From the NCBI GenBank assembly GCA_013361525.1, contig JABFXY010000022.1:1-62641 (forward strand): a stretch of DNA of 62,641 nucleotides, read 5' to 3'. The position numbers were made by a program, and so were the translations under genes. Positions 62,493 through 62,641 of this stretch are shown here, piece by piece. The notes under the pieces were generated by a model. The model had not been told where the DNA came from. It was given only the letters and a program-made list of their open reading frames with translations, and did no database searches. The stretch comes from Polyangiaceae bacterium. Its GTDB lineage: Bacteria; Myxococcota_A; Polyangia; Polyangiales; Polyangiaceae. How positions within the stretch are numbered: position 1 is the first letter of the stretch; the number at the start of each line of letters is the position of its first letter.

Positions 62493-62552
62493 GGCGTCGC
62501 CGTCGGGGTTCGACGGTGGAAGGTCGAGGTTCGAAGGTCGGCGTCGGGGGTC

Positions 62553-62641
62553 GACTCCTCGTTGCTTCGCTTCGCTCGCAACCTCGTGTCGAGGGCGGGC
62601 GACTCCTCGTTGCTTCGCTTCGCTCGCAACCTCGTGTCGAG
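62553..62641. repeat. 48-bp tandem repeat at the right edge
   Basis: Units start at 62553 and 62601 (the second cut by the window end). Each contains GACTCCTCGTTGCTTCGCTT. In reverse it has GCGAGCGAAGCGA, which is also the core of the 44-bp repeat at 48301. Confidence 0.8.

Overview
The window looks like a chromosomal segment of a high-GC Gram-negative bacterium of the phylum Myxococcota, probably from the Polyangiales side. The evidence is seven Ser/Thr protein kinase-like genes in 62.6 kb, many secreted lipoproteins, one of them ending in the Cys-rich repeat typical of myxobacteria, an IF3 with the long acidic tail known from Myxococcus DsgA, PilZ proteins with TM and Pro-rich extensions, and a complete envelope gene set (TamB, Mla/MCE, SecDF-YajC). 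No phage, insertion sequence, CRISPR array or replication origin was seen. Genes are densely packed, and several are coupled by 4-bp start/stop overlaps.

Left part (1-25 kb): a GNAT acetyltransferase; a predicted lipoprotein with a SAM-methyltransferase fold, overlapping a 1685-residue TPR protein that carries a C39-like cysteine peptidase domain; an unknown lipoprotein converging on a frameshifted M60-like metallopeptidase lipoprotein; a Ser/Thr kinase divergent from a cytochrome P450 and polysaccharide deacetylase pair; a kinase with a multi-membrane, ExbD-like C-terminus coupled to an AAA+/Fis regulator that lacks the sigma-54 GAFTGA loop; an Amt ammonium transporter; a Cys-rich lipoprotein; pyruvate kinase overlapping a Ser/Thr kinase; then an envelope protein, a second methyltransferase and a DUF1285-like protein.

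Middle (25-45 kb): TamB; two divergent kinases, one soluble with a Zn-ribbon and coiled coil and one membrane-anchored; a DUF1963 protein with a histone-H1-like Lys/Ala/Pro tail; an aldehyde dehydrogenase divergent from an SDR and AhpD-like pair; glycogen branching enzyme GlgB; and a convergent pair made of a kinase and a probable pseudokinase.

Right part (45-62.6 kb): thrS-infC separated by a leader with overlapping hairpins, without rpmI-rplT behind infC; tRNA-Val(GAC); yajC-secD-secF-recJ followed by mlaF-mlaD; a small lipoprotein; an aspartate aminotransferase; tRNA-Val(CAC); a membrane-anchored protein of unknown function; and two divergent PilZ genes.

Between genes lie several families of GC-rich tandem or inverted repeats: a 44-bp unit near 48.3 kb, an 88-bp unit near 30.7 kb, a 48-bp unit at the right end, paired 42-bp repeats near 57.7 kb and a 132-bp inverted repeat near 12.9 kb. 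Central metabolism (pyruvate kinase, GlgB) and envelope genes sit among kinases, which suggests phosphorylation-based control. This is inferred from gene arrangement only.
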